Positions 15,841-23,220 of a stretch of DNA of 36,687 nt are shown piece after piece. This DNA is from JBDSEG01 sp039920165 (GTDB lineage: Bacteria > Pseudomonadota > Gammaproteobacteria > Burkholderiales > Burkholderiaceae_C), in assembly GCA_039920165.1 (NCBI GenBank), contig JBDSEG010000145.1, forward strand, positions 1 through 36,687, read 5' to 3'. Each line of letters opens with the position of its first letter. Within the stretch, counting starts at the first letter, position 1. The notes beneath the pieces are model-generated. The model did not search any database, was not told the origin of the DNA, and saw only the letters and a list, made by a program, of their open reading frames with translations. The position numbers and the translations under genes were made by a program.

Positions 15841-16377
15841 ATGCCCGTGCTCTGCCGCGCCCTCGCGCCATCGGACGCGCCCGCCTTCCAGGCGCTGCGC
15901 CTGCGCGGCCTGCTCGAAAGCCCGTCCGCGTTCGCGTCGAGCCACGTGGAGGAGGCGGCCACGCCGCTCGCCGACGTGGCCGAGCGGCTGGCAGCGGTAC
16001 CCGGCCGCGCCGTCTTCGGCGCCTTCGACGATGACGTTCTGGTCGGCGTCGTCGGGCTGGTTCGCGAACACCATCTCAAGCTCGCGCACAAGGCTTTCGT
16101 CTGGGGCATGTATGTCGCCCCCGAGGCACGCCGGCAGCGCACCGGCGCGGCATTGCTGAAGCATGCGCTGGCCCACGCGGTCACCGAATGGAAGGTGCGC
16201 CAGGTCAAGCTCGGCGTGAACGCCGCAAACGGCACGGCGCTGGCGCTGTACCGGCGTCTGGGCTTCGAGACTTTCGGACTCGAACGCGACTTCCTGTGCG
16301 TCGACGGCGTATTTCACGACGAGTGCCAGATGGCCTGGCGCGCCGGAACTAATCAGCCCGGCCGCACCCCTTCGTAG
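15841..16377 (+). CDS. GNAT-family N-acetyltransferase
   Basis: A 178-residue acetyltransferase with one GNAT domain covering nearly the whole chain. The N-terminal strand-helix RALAPSDAPAFQALRLRGLL is typical. Motif A is VWGMYVAPEARRQRTGAALL (residues about 88-107), whose RRQRTGA loop binds the acetyl-CoA pyrophosphate. Motif B (VKLGVNAANGTALALYRRLG) follows, with the usual Asn and Tyr. Acetyl-CoA is the likely donor; the acceptor is unknown. GAGGA lies upstream of the ATG. It probably shares a message with the lysine-rich histone-like gene just before it. Its last 25 bp overlap the end of the maleylacetate reductase gene on the other strand. Confidence 0.88.
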   Translation: MPVLCRALAPSDAPAFQALRLRGLLESPSAFASSHVEEAATPLADVAERLAAVPGRAVFGAFDDDVLVGVVGLVREHHLKLAHKAFVWGMYVAPEARRQRTGAALLKHALAHAVTEWKVRQVKLGVNAANGTALALYRRLGFETFGLERDFLCVDGVFHDECQMAWRAGTNQPGRTPS

Positions 16378-17462
16378 GCGTCGTGCAGCAGCCGTTGGAG
16401 CGCGCCACGTTCGAGCGGTCGCGGGTTCGGATACGGACTCTGCAGCGCGATCTCGCAGGCTCGGCCGAGGTCGATCTCTTGCATGCCGATCTCGCGCAGC
16501 GACGACGGCGCACCATTGTCGCGCGCGAGGTCGTAGACGGCCTGCGCGGCATTGCGGCCGCCACGGTCGCCAAGGATGGCCGTCGCGATCGTGCGCATCG
16601 CGCGCGGCGCGGCGGCGGCGTTGTAGGCCAGTGCATGCGGCAGCACCACCGTGTGCACCGCGGCATGCGGCAGATCGAAACTGCCGCCGAGCGTGTGGCA
16701 CAGCTTGTGGTGCAGCGCCATCGAGACATTGCCGAGCACCGTCCCGCACAGCCAGGCGCCGTACAGGGCATCGCTGCGCGCCTCGATGCCGGCCGGGTCG
16801 TCGCGCAGCGCGGGCAGCGCACGCGAGAGCGCACCGATGCCCTCGGCCGCCATCAGGTCCATGACCGGATTGGCGTCCACCGCATACAGCCCCTCGGCCG
16901 CATGCGCAATCGCATTGATCGCGCTCGTCACGCTCAGCGCGAGCGGCAGGCCGAGCGTGAGTTCGGGGTCGTAGATCACCGTGCGCGGCAGCACGCGCGG
17001 GTCGCGCCCGGTCTTCTTCAGCCCATCCTCGGTGATGCCGTAGATCGGCGTCATCTCCGAGCCGGCATACGTGGTCGGGATGGCGAGGATGGGCAACGTC
17101 GGCGTTTGCGCATCGCCCAGCAGCGCGATCGCCTTGCCCAGGCCGGTGGTCGAGCCGCCGCCGATCGCGACGGCGCAATCGGCGCCAAGCCGGGTCGCTT
17201 CGGCGCGCGCCTCGCGCGCGGTCGCGATCGGCACATGCATCACCGCGCGGACGAAGATGCCCGCGGCGCGCGCGCCCAGCAGATCGGCGATGCGCTGCGC
17301 CTCGCGGGCCTGCTCGGGCGTGGACAGCACGAGAGCCCGGCCTGCGCCGAGCAGCTCGATCTCGCGCGCCAGGTGCGCCAGCGAACCGGCGCCGAACACG
17401 ACCCGCGCCGGGTGGGCGGTGTAGACGAAGCTGCGCGGCGGCGGGCGGTCCGGCTCGCTCAT
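16353..17462 (-). CDS. Maleylacetate reductase (iron-type alcohol dehydrogenase superfamily)
   Basis: A 369-residue dehydrogenase close to the usual MAR length (about 350). It should reduce maleylacetate to 3-oxoadipate with NAD(P)H, the last step of hydroxyquinol and chlorocatechol routes. The nucleotide loop GGGSTTGLGKA is at residues 101-111, followed by PTTYAGSEMTPIYGI (129-143), a MAR hallmark. At the first metal position the family pattern reads NAIAHAAEGLYA with Asn in place of the Asp of iron alcohol dehydrogenases, as I recall for other MARs. Histidines appear in MALHHKLCHTLGGSFDLPHA. It is the last gene of the operon starting at 20770, 10 bp after the Bug receptor. No ring-cleavage dioxygenase lies in the window. 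Confidence 0.88.
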   Translation of the reverse strand: MSEPDRPPPRSFVYTAHPARVVFGAGSLAHLAREIELLGAGRALVLSTPEQAREAQRIADLLGARAAGIFVRAVMHVPIATAREARAEATRLGADCAVAIGGGSTTGLGKAIALLGDAQTPTLPILAIPTTYAGSEMTPIYGITEDGLKKTGRDPRVLPRTVIYDPELTLGLPLALSVTSAINAIAHAAEGLYAVDANPVMDLMAAEGIGALSRALPALRDDPAGIEARSDALYGAWLCGTVLGNVSMALHHKLCHTLGGSFDLPHAAVHTVVLPHALAYNAAAAPRAMRTIATAILGDRGGRNAAQAVYDLARDNGAPSSLREIGMQEIDLGRACEIALQSPYPNPRPLERGALQRLLHDAYEGVRPG

Positions 17463-17472
17463 TCGAACCGCC

Positions 17473-18441
17473 TCATTGCGGCTTCAGATCGGCGGCTTTG
17501 GCCACCTTCGCCGCGGCTTCCATTTCGGTCTTGATATACGCGTTGAACGCCTCGGGGCTCATGGTCAGCGGCTCGGCGCCGAGCTTGGCCATGCGCTCCT
17601 TGATCTCGGGGCTGGCGAGCGCCTTGAGCGCTTCCTCGTGCAGCTTCTTGACGATCGCCGGCGGCGTCGCGCTCGCGACGATCATGCCGACCCACAAGGT
17701 GTAGTCCGATCCCGGCACGCCGGCCTCGATGCTGGTGGGAACGTTGGGCAGCGTCGAAGCGCGCGTCCGGGTGCTGACCGACAGCGCCTGCAGCTTGCCG
17801 TCGCGGATCAGCGGCAGGGCCGAGGCGAGCGGCGCGAAGAAGAAATCGTTGGAGCCGCCGATGACATTGGTCATCGCGTCGGGCGTTCCCTTGTAAGGAA
17901 TGTGGACCGCGTCGATGCCGGTCTGCATCCGAAAGATCTCGGCATTCATGTGGGTGCCGCTGCCCACGCCGGCAGTCGCGAAATTGAGGCTGCCGGGCTT
18001 GGCCTTGGCGGCCGCCACCAGGTCGGCCTGCGTCTTCCAGCCCTTGGCCGGGTTGACGACCAGCACGTTCGGTATCGCCGCCAGCGTGGTGATGCCGGTC
18101 AGGTCGCGCAACGTGTCGTAGCCGAGGTTGGGGTACAGCGCCGGGTTCAGCACATGCCCCGACGAATGGACCAGCACCGTATAGCCGTCGGCCTCGGCGC
18201 GCGCGACCTGCGCCGCGGCGATGGTGCCACCCGCACCCGCCTTGTTTTCGATCACGACCGCCTGGCCCATGCTCTTGCCCATCGCCTCGCCGACGGTGCG
18301 CGCGACGATGTCGGTCGCGCTGCCGGCGCTGAACGGCACGATGAAGTGAATCGGCTTGCTGGGGTAGGCCTGAGCGAACGCGCTGGAAGCCGCGGCGGCG
18401 AAGAGGGCGGCGGCGACGACGGCCTGGGTCGATGACTTCAT
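17473..18441 (-). CDS. Bug-family substrate-binding protein of the maleylacetate operon
   Basis: A 322-residue periplasmic binding protein with a clean signal peptide (MKSSTQAVVAAALFAAAASS, cleavage likely after AFA-Q near residue 23). The Bug/TctC start YPSKPIHFIVPFSAGSATDI is followed by VIENKAGAGGTIAAAQVARA and NVLVVNPAKGWKTQADLVAA. It captures a small acidic compound outside the membrane. It lies between an amidohydrolase gene (29 bp upstream) and the maleylacetate reductase gene (10 bp downstream), so its ligand may be the substrate of this pathway. It differs clearly in sequence from the Bug receptor at 14305, so the two are not a recent duplication. TctA/TctB partners are absent. Confidence 0.92.
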   Translation of the reverse strand: MKSSTQAVVAAALFAAAASSAFAQAYPSKPIHFIVPFSAGSATDIVARTVGEAMGKSMGQAVVIENKAGAGGTIAAAQVARAEADGYTVLVHSSGHVLNPALYPNLGYDTLRDLTGITTLAAIPNVLVVNPAKGWKTQADLVAAAKAKPGSLNFATAGVGSGTHMNAEIFRMQTGIDAVHIPYKGTPDAMTNVIGGSNDFFFAPLASALPLIRDGKLQALSVSTRTRASTLPNVPTSIEAGVPGSDYTLWVGMIVASATPPAIVKKLHEEALKALASPEIKERMAKLGAEPLTMSPEAFNAYIKTEMEAAAKVAKAADLKPQ

Positions 18442-18470
18442 GGGGTGTCCTTCGTGGCGTGGTGGATTCA

Positions 18471-19817
18471 TCAGTTCGGTGTCAGTCCGAGCGCGCCGGC
18501 GATCTTGCGCCCCGAGGCACTCAAACGCGCGAGCAGGGGCGCGAGGTCGACATCGACTAGCCGGCCGGACCGCTTCTTCCAGCGTCCCGCGACCATCACG
18601 CTGTCGATATTCGCGGGCGAGGCCTGCAGCACGACGGCACTGACCGGGTCGTGCAGCGGCTGCATGTTCAAGGTATCGGCGCGCAGCAGCACCAGGTCGG
18701 CCTGCTTGCTCGGCGCCAGCGAGCCGATGCGGTGCTCCTCGCGCAGCATGCGCGCGCCCTCGATCGTGACCCACGCCAGCGCCTCGCGCGTGGTGATGGT
18801 CGAGGTCGGCGGGATCGTTCCATGCGCCTCGCGATACGCGACGTTGTCCAGGCTGCGCGCAATGCCGAGCGCCGCACGTGCCTGGCCGAGCATGTCGCCG
18901 CTGATCACGCTTTCCAGGTCGACGCCGAGCGAAGGCGCACGGCCGAGAGCGCGCAGCCGGTTGGTGATCGGATGGCCGTGGCCTTGCGACATCTCGCTCT
19001 CGGCGGCGGCCGAGAAGCTCATGTCCAGACCGCAGAAGCGCTTCAGTTGCGCATCGCTCAACGCGTGGCCGTGCACGATATTGATCTGCGGTCCGAGCAG
19101 GCCTTCGGCTTCGAGTACGTCCCAGCCCTCGGGCGCGCGCGCCGGCCCGCCGCCCTGGTGCATCGAGGCGATCAGGCCGAGATCGCGCGCCATCCGGAAA
19201 TCGTGCAGCGCGACCTCGAGCGTCGAATAGTGCGGGCCCAACACCGCGGCCTGAATGCTCAGCAGCGGCTTGCCAGCGTGCGCGTGCAGCAGCCGTTCGA
19301 TCTCGCCGCGTGGGTGCGGAACCTCCCAGAACGGCGCCTCGCCCGGACTCGGATCGGGCTTGGGCGTGCCGTGGAAGAACGCCGCGCGGATGCCCGCTTC
19401 GAGCAGCCCGGCGATCGCCGCATCGTTGTGCGCCGGCGTGGGGTTGTTGTGACACCAGTCGGCCAGCGTGGTCGTGCCGCAGTCGAGCTGGTTCAAACTG
19501 CCCACCAGCGTGGCGATATGCAGGTCGTCGGGCGTGAACACGGTCGCGAGGCCCGCGTGCATCTTGCGGAAATATTCGAGCAGGGTCCAGTTGGCGGCAA
19601 GGCCGCGCAGCGCCGTCTGCCAGGTGTGCATGTGGGCGTTGACGAGGCCGGGGATGACGATGCAGCCGGTCGCATCGATCGTGTTGGCGCCGGCCGATTC
19701 GATGCGCGGTGCGATCGCTTCGATCGTCTCGTCTCCGACCAGGATGTCGCCGGCAGGCAGATCGCCCTGCGCATCCATCGTGACGATGGTCGCGCCGCGG
19801 ATCAGGGTGCGCTGCAT
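18471..19817 (-). CDS. Amidohydrolase / aminohydrolase (TrzA/AtzA-type deaminase family)
   Basis: A 448-residue metal-dependent hydrolase of the cytosine deaminase/SsnA/chlorohydrolase group, normal length. The beta-rich N-terminal part ends at CIVIPGLVNAHMHTWQTALR, where His62-x-His64 are the first metal ligands. Later metal-site candidates are SMHQGGGPA, NIVHGHALSD and the Asp in LGVDLES. The C-terminal part returns to the small beta domain with ITTREALAWVTIEGARML and SKQADLVLL, typical of the family. It would deaminate or dehalogenate a heterocycle such as a purine, pterin or triazine; 8-oxoguanine deaminase and SAH deaminase are close relatives. The start ATG overlaps the stop of the upstream oxidoreductase as TGATG, so the two are translationally coupled. 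Confidence 0.87.
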   Translation of the reverse strand: MQRTLIRGATIVTMDAQGDLPAGDILVGDETIEAIAPRIESAGANTIDATGCIVIPGLVNAHMHTWQTALRGLAANWTLLEYFRKMHAGLATVFTPDDLHIATLVGSLNQLDCGTTTLADWCHNNPTPAHNDAAIAGLLEAGIRAAFFHGTPKPDPSPGEAPFWEVPHPRGEIERLLHAHAGKPLLSIQAAVLGPHYSTLEVALHDFRMARDLGLIASMHQGGGPARAPEGWDVLEAEGLLGPQINIVHGHALSDAQLKRFCGLDMSFSAAAESEMSQGHGHPITNRLRALGRAPSLGVDLESVISGDMLGQARAALGIARSLDNVAYREAHGTIPPTSTITTREALAWVTIEGARMLREEHRIGSLAPSKQADLVLLRADTLNMQPLHDPVSAVVLQASPANIDSVMVAGRWKKRSGRLVDVDLAPLLARLSASGRKIAGALGLTPN

Positions 19818-20770
19818 CAGCTCTCCAGCCCGTCGGCGACCTTCACGTCCTCGGGCTTCAGCTCGATGCCGGCATCGCGCGCGGTCTCGGCCAGCAGGAT
19901 CGCGAAGTCGACGTTCTCGTGGCCGTCGTGGGAGAGCCGGCCGACCATGCGCGCGACCGACTCGCGCGTCGCTGCGGCGGCCGGCATCGAGACACCGTGC
20001 GCCTTCGCGGCGCCGAGACCGAGGTCCATATCCTTCAGCAGCAGCTTCGGCGTGAAGGTGACCTGCTCGAACGTGAGGTTTGTCAGCACCGGCGATTTGT
20101 AGCGCGTGTACATCGAGCCCAGCACCGAATCGTTGATGCTTTCGAGAAAGATATGGCGCGGGATGCCGGCCTTCTCGGCCAGCACCGTGATCTCGCACAG
20201 GTTCTGGATCACGACCCCGAACATGGTGTTGTGGGCGATCTTCCAGACCCGCGCCAGCTCGCCCTCGCCGACCCACATCACCTTGCGTCCGATGGCCGCC
20301 AGGTAAGGCGCCGCGGCGTCGTACAGCGCCTTCGGACCCGAGGCAACGATGAGAAGCTTGCCGGCCTTGGCGACCTTGGCATTGCCCGAGACCGGCGCGC
20401 ACAGATAGCCCACGCCCAGCGCTTCGAGTCGCGCGCGCACCTCGGCCGAACCCTCCTGCGAGATCGACGAGCTGTCGACGACGAGGCGCGGCAGGGTCGC
20501 GCCGACGCACAAGCCGGCGGCGTCGAACAGCACCTGCTTCAGATCATCGGTGGTCGAGACCATCGTGAAGACGATGTCGCAGCCGGCCAGATCCTGCTTG
20601 CTCGCCATCACGGTCGCGCCATAAGAAGCGAGCGGCGCCGCCTTCGCGGCCGTGCGATTCCATACCTGCACCGGATGCCCGGCCGCGGTCAGACGTTTCA
20701 CCATCGCCTCGCCCATGCGGCCGAGGCCGATCCAGCCAACGCGCGGGGGCCTATCTTGCTGCTGTGTCAT
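19817..20770 (-). CDS. NAD(P)-dependent beta-hydroxyacid dehydrogenase-family oxidoreductase
   Basis: A 317-residue member of the 3-hydroxyisobutyrate dehydrogenase / 6-phosphogluconate dehydrogenase-like family. The Rossmann loop GWIGLGRMGEAMVKRL (residues 12-27) binds the cofactor. The substrate-binding APVSGNAKVAKAGKL (125-139) and the catalytic segment GELARVWKIAHN with Lys177 and Asn181 are intact. It likely oxidises a small hydroxy acid or reduces the matching semialdehyde. As first gene of the minus-strand operon, with a coupled overlap to the amidohydrolase, it probably acts on an intermediate of the same pathway. A divergent promoter region of about 138 bp separates it from the GST gene. 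The exact substrate cannot be read from sequence. Confidence 0.88.
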   Translation of the reverse strand: MTQQQDRPPRVGWIGLGRMGEAMVKRLTAAGHPVQVWNRTAAKAAPLASYGATVMASKQDLAGCDIVFTMVSTTDDLKQVLFDAAGLCVGATLPRLVVDSSSISQEGSAEVRARLEALGVGYLCAPVSGNAKVAKAGKLLIVASGPKALYDAAAPYLAAIGRKVMWVGEGELARVWKIAHNTMFGVVIQNLCEITVLAEKAGIPRHIFLESINDSVLGSMYTRYKSPVLTNLTFEQVTFTPKLLLKDMDLGLGAAKAHGVSMPAAAATRESVARMVGRLSHDGHENVDFAILLAETARDAGIELKPEDVKVADGLES

Positions 20771-20876
20771 CGTGGTCTTCGGTCGGTTGTGTCGCAGGCA
20801 GCGCGCAGTGTCGATACGCTCTCGGCCCGGCGCAAGCCCCCTCAGGGAAATCACTTTTTCGCGCAGCCTGCGCGCT

Positions 20877-20901
20877 CCCGACCCGACCCGACCCGACCCG
20901 A
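20877..20901 (+). repeat. (CCCGA)5 pentanucleotide tandem repeat next to the GST start codon
   Basis: Five perfect copies of CCCGA run from 20877 to 20901 and end 7 bases before the ATG of the GST gene. They occupy the place where a ribosome-binding site would be expected; no purine-rich site is seen between the repeat and the ATG. Copy-number change by slippage would alter the leader, not the reading frame. Confidence 0.9.
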
Positions 20902-20908
20902 GCCAGCC

Positions 20909-21700
20909 ATGCCCCGACCGACCGTGCACCACATCCCCGTCTGCCCCTTCAGCCAGCGCCTGGAAATCCTGCTGGCCTTGAAAGGCCTCGAGGACGCGGT
21001 CGATTTCCGCGTCGCCGACATCACCAAGCCCCGCCCGGCCTGGCTGCTCGCCAAGACCGGCGGCACGACCGCGCTGCCGATCCTCGAGACGGCCGACGGC
21101 AAGGTGCTGAAGGAAAGCCTCGTCATCATGCAGTTCCTCGACGAGACCTACCCGGCGCGCCCGGTCGCGCAGCGCGATCCGTACCGCCGCGCGATCGAGA
21201 ATATGCTGACGCGCTTCGAGGGCGCGTTCGGCAACACCGGCTACGCCCTGGTGATGAGCCGCGACCCCGGACAGCGCGAGGCGATGCTCGACGGCGTGCT
21301 TGCGCAGTACGCGAAGCTCGACGCCTTCCTGGTCGAGCACGCAACCGAAGGCACCTTCCTGTTCGACGGTTTCGGCTGGGCCGAGGCCGTCTTCACGCCG
21401 CTGTTCATGCGGTTCTGGTTTCTCGACCACTACGAGAATTTCGCCCTGCCCGAGGAGCCGCGCTACGCGCGGGTGCGGCGCTGGCGCGACGCCTGCCTCG
21501 CCCACCCGGCGGCGCAGCAGGTCACGCGCGAGGAGATCGTCAAGCTGTACTACGACTATTCGCAGGGCGCGGGCAACGGGGCGCTGCCGGCGGGGCGCGC
21601 GAAATCGTCGTTCGCCTTCGAGCCCGACTGGCGCGCCCGGCCCTGGCCGCCGAGGGAAAAATATGCGGTCGCGGCGACCGACGCGCAACTGGGGCTGTAG
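20909..21700 (+). CDS. Glutathione S-transferase family protein (cysteine type)
   Basis: A 263-residue GST. The thioredoxin-like N-terminal domain has VCPFSQRLEILLALKG with Cys12 in a CPFS motif, as in omega-type and related cysteine GSTs, which perform thiol transfer or reductive reactions rather than simple conjugation. The glutathione-binding TALPILETADGKVLKESLVI segment has the cis-Pro and the acidic/Ser pair. The C-terminal helical domain extends to about residue 215, and a further 45-residue tail ends in YAVAATDAQLGL. The gene is divergent from the maleylacetate operon. Because GST-type dehalogenases accompany maleylacetate reductase in chlorophenol pathways, a link is conceivable but not shown. 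The (CCCGA)5 repeat abuts the start. Confidence 0.85.
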   Translation: MPRPTVHHIPVCPFSQRLEILLALKGLEDAVDFRVADITKPRPAWLLAKTGGTTALPILETADGKVLKESLVIMQFLDETYPARPVAQRDPYRRAIENMLTRFEGAFGNTGYALVMSRDPGQREAMLDGVLAQYAKLDAFLVEHATEGTFLFDGFGWAEAVFTPLFMRFWFLDHYENFALPEEPRYARVRRWRDACLAHPAAQQVTREEIVKLYYDYSQGAGNGALPAGRAKSSFAFEPDWRARPWPPREKYAVAATDAQLGL

Positions 21701-21733
21701 CCTCGCGCTCTCATCCCCTCACCCGGAGTCGGC

Positions 21734-22321
21734 ATGGACAAGCGTCGCTTTCTCATTACGGGCGCGCTCGCCGCTACAGCCTCGGTGCCCGCGCCCGCGG
21801 CGCCGGCCAAGGGGGCGCGAACAGGCCCTGTCCTGCTCACGGTGGCAGGCAGCATCGGCCGCAGCAACCGCGGCGCGCTCGATCCGGCACTCGACGTGCT
21901 GATGGTGCGGCACAGCAGCAAGTTCGAGCGCGCCTGCGAGTTCGATGCGGCGATGCTCGCCCGGCTGCCCGCCGTGACGATCGCGCCGACGCTCGAATAC
22001 GACGCCAAGGTGCACAAACTCGCCGGACCGCTGCTGACGAGCGTGGTCGAGGCCGCCGGCGTCGCGCCCGGCGCGGCGTTGACGCTCGGCCTGCGCGCGC
22101 TCGACGGCTATGTGGTCAACGTCAGCCTCGCCGATGTGCGCTCTTACCGCATGATCGTTGCGACCACGCTCGACGGTGTGCCGATGAGTCTGGGCGGGCT
22201 CGGCCCGCTGTGGGCGGTGTACGACGCCGACCGGCTGGCCGCCTTCAAGGACAAGCCGCTCAAGGAGCGCTTCGCGTTGTGCCCCTGGGGGCTTTATTTC
22301 ATCGACGTGAAAGCGCCGTGA
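21734..22321 (+). CDS. Exported molybdopterin-dependent oxidoreductase-like protein
   Basis: A 195-residue protein with an export signal: MDKRRFLITGALAATASVPA (a KRRFL start that loosely recalls a Tat motif), then mature sequence from about residue 27. The body resembles the small sulfite-oxidase-like (SoxC/YedY) fold used for molybdopterin-type proteins: VLLTVAGSIGRSNRGALDPA, the central TLGLRALDGYVVNVSLAD and the ending ALCPWGLYFIDVKAP. No conserved cofactor-binding Cys is evident, so cofactor binding is uncertain and it may act as a substrate-binding or scaffold form. It lies 33 bp after the GST gene and 109 bp before the hemerythrins. The ATG is supported by the signal peptide. Confidence 0.65.
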   Translation: MDKRRFLITGALAATASVPAPAAPAKGARTGPVLLTVAGSIGRSNRGALDPALDVLMVRHSSKFERACEFDAAMLARLPAVTIAPTLEYDAKVHKLAGPLLTSVVEAAGVAPGAALTLGLRALDGYVVNVSLADVRSYRMIVATTLDGVPMSLGGLGPLWAVYDADRLAAFKDKPLKERFALCPWGLYFIDVKAP

Positions 22322-22365
22322 CGACGGTTTGCCGGCGCCTGTCGCCGCCGTCGCGCGCCTGCGTC

Positions 22366-22379
22366 TTGTCCCAGATCAA
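22366..22379. promoter_or_regulatory. FNR/ANR-like box upstream of hemerythrin gene 1
   Basis: TTGTC-CCAG-ATCAA matches 8 of 10 conserved positions of the TTGAT-N4-ATCAA box recognised by FNR/ANR-type oxygen sensors. It is centred about 58 bp before the ATG at 22431, a spacing compatible with class II activation. A weaker TTGAT half-site lies at 23198-23202 before the second hemerythrin gene. Pattern match only. Confidence 0.4.
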
Positions 22380-22430
22380 GCGGCGCCAACCCGGATCGGC
22401 GCACGATGGTTCCGAGTTTCGCCCACCCCC

Positions 22431-23075
22431 ATGCCGCACCCCAGCCTCCTCATCATCCGACAGGAACATCGCGCACTCTCGTCGATGCTGCGTTCGATCC
22501 TCCTGTTGCTGGCCGACCACCGGCGGCGCGGTAGCCTTCCCGACTTCGCCGCCCTGCGCGCCATGCTGTTCTATGTCGACGAATTCCCCGAAAAACTGCA
22601 CCACCCGAAGGAAAGCCTGCTGCTGTTCCCGAAGCTGCGCGGGCACGCTGTCCGCACTGACGCTCTGCTCGATCGGCTCGATCGCGACCACGCGAGCGGC
22701 GAGTCCTTGATCCAGGGACTCGAACACGCCCTCCTCGGCTTCGAAATGATGGCCGAGACCGGCGCGCAAGAGTCGCGTCGCGCCGAGTTCGAGACCGCCA
22801 TGCATCTGTATGCGCGCTTCTACCTCGAGCACATGCGGGTCGAGGAGACCGAGGTCCTGCCGCTTGCCGAGGCCGTGCTTGGCCCGGACGATTGGGCCGA
22901 ACTCGACACCGCGTTCCAGACCCATCGCGATCCGCTTGCCGGCTTCGAGGCCACAGAAGCGTACCAGCCGCTGTTCCGCAAGATCGTCTGCGCCCTGCCC
23001 GGTGCCGGCGGCGTCGGATCGGCGCTCGAGGCGCTGGCCGGCGCCGGACCGGCCAAATACCGCGCTCCGGCCTAG
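22431..23075 (+). CDS. Hemerythrin-domain protein 1
   Basis: A 214-residue HHE-type hemerythrin. Di-iron ligands are in place: His13 (RQEHRAL), His57/58 and Glu61 (EKLHHPKES), His87 (DRDHASGE), then His134 and Glu138 (YLEHMRVEE). Residues 150-214 form a C-terminal extension (DDWAELDTAFQTHRDPLAGF). Such proteins bind O2 or NO, or sense and buffer them, in the cytosol. It has a close paralogue 145 bp downstream sharing the segments LRAMLFYVDEFPEK and LEHALLGFEMM. Its TAG stop is embedded in the CTAG that borders the MITE-like inverted repeat at 23076, so the original C-terminus may have been changed by that insertion. An FNR-like box lies upstream. Confidence 0.87.
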   Translation: MPHPSLLIIRQEHRALSSMLRSILLLLADHRRRGSLPDFAALRAMLFYVDEFPEKLHHPKESLLLFPKLRGHAVRTDALLDRLDRDHASGESLIQGLEHALLGFEMMAETGAQESRRAEFETAMHLYARFYLEHMRVEETEVLPLAEAVLGPDDWAELDTAFQTHRDPLAGFEATEAYQPLFRKIVCALPGAGGVGSALEALAGAGPAKYRAPA

Positions 23076-23160
23076 CTAGTCCGCTGAATCATTGAAATGG
23101 ACGGCGAGGGGTCGCGTGGACAGCACCGATCCGATTTCAGTGATTCAGTGGACTAGCTAG
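23072..23160. mobile_element. MITE-like inverted repeat with CTAG at both ends
   Basis: Two 23-bp arms, 23076-23098 (starting CTAGTCCGCTGAATC) and 23134-23156 (ending GATTCAGTGGACTAG), are inverted copies with two mismatches. A 35-bp centre separates them. Each arm is bordered by a further CTAG (23072-23075 and 23157-23160), which could be a 4-bp target duplication of the kind made by IS5-group elements (YTAR targets) or an extension of the palindrome. The element encodes no protein. It sits exactly between two hemerythrin paralogues and overlaps the first one's stop codon. It could also fold into a strong transcript hairpin. Confidence 0.65.
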
Positions 23161-23220
23161 CGCGCGGCGGACCGCACTCCGGGCCGTCGCACGACGCCTT
23201 GATTCCGACGAGAGGTTTGC

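Noticed and set aside
14305..18441. The two Bug receptors as parts of a complete TctABC transporter
   Set aside because: No TctA or TctB membrane genes exist in the window; both are orphan receptors.
20877..20901. Short tandem repeat as a CRISPR or coding repeat
   Set aside because: The unit is 5 bp without spacers and lies outside the coding region.
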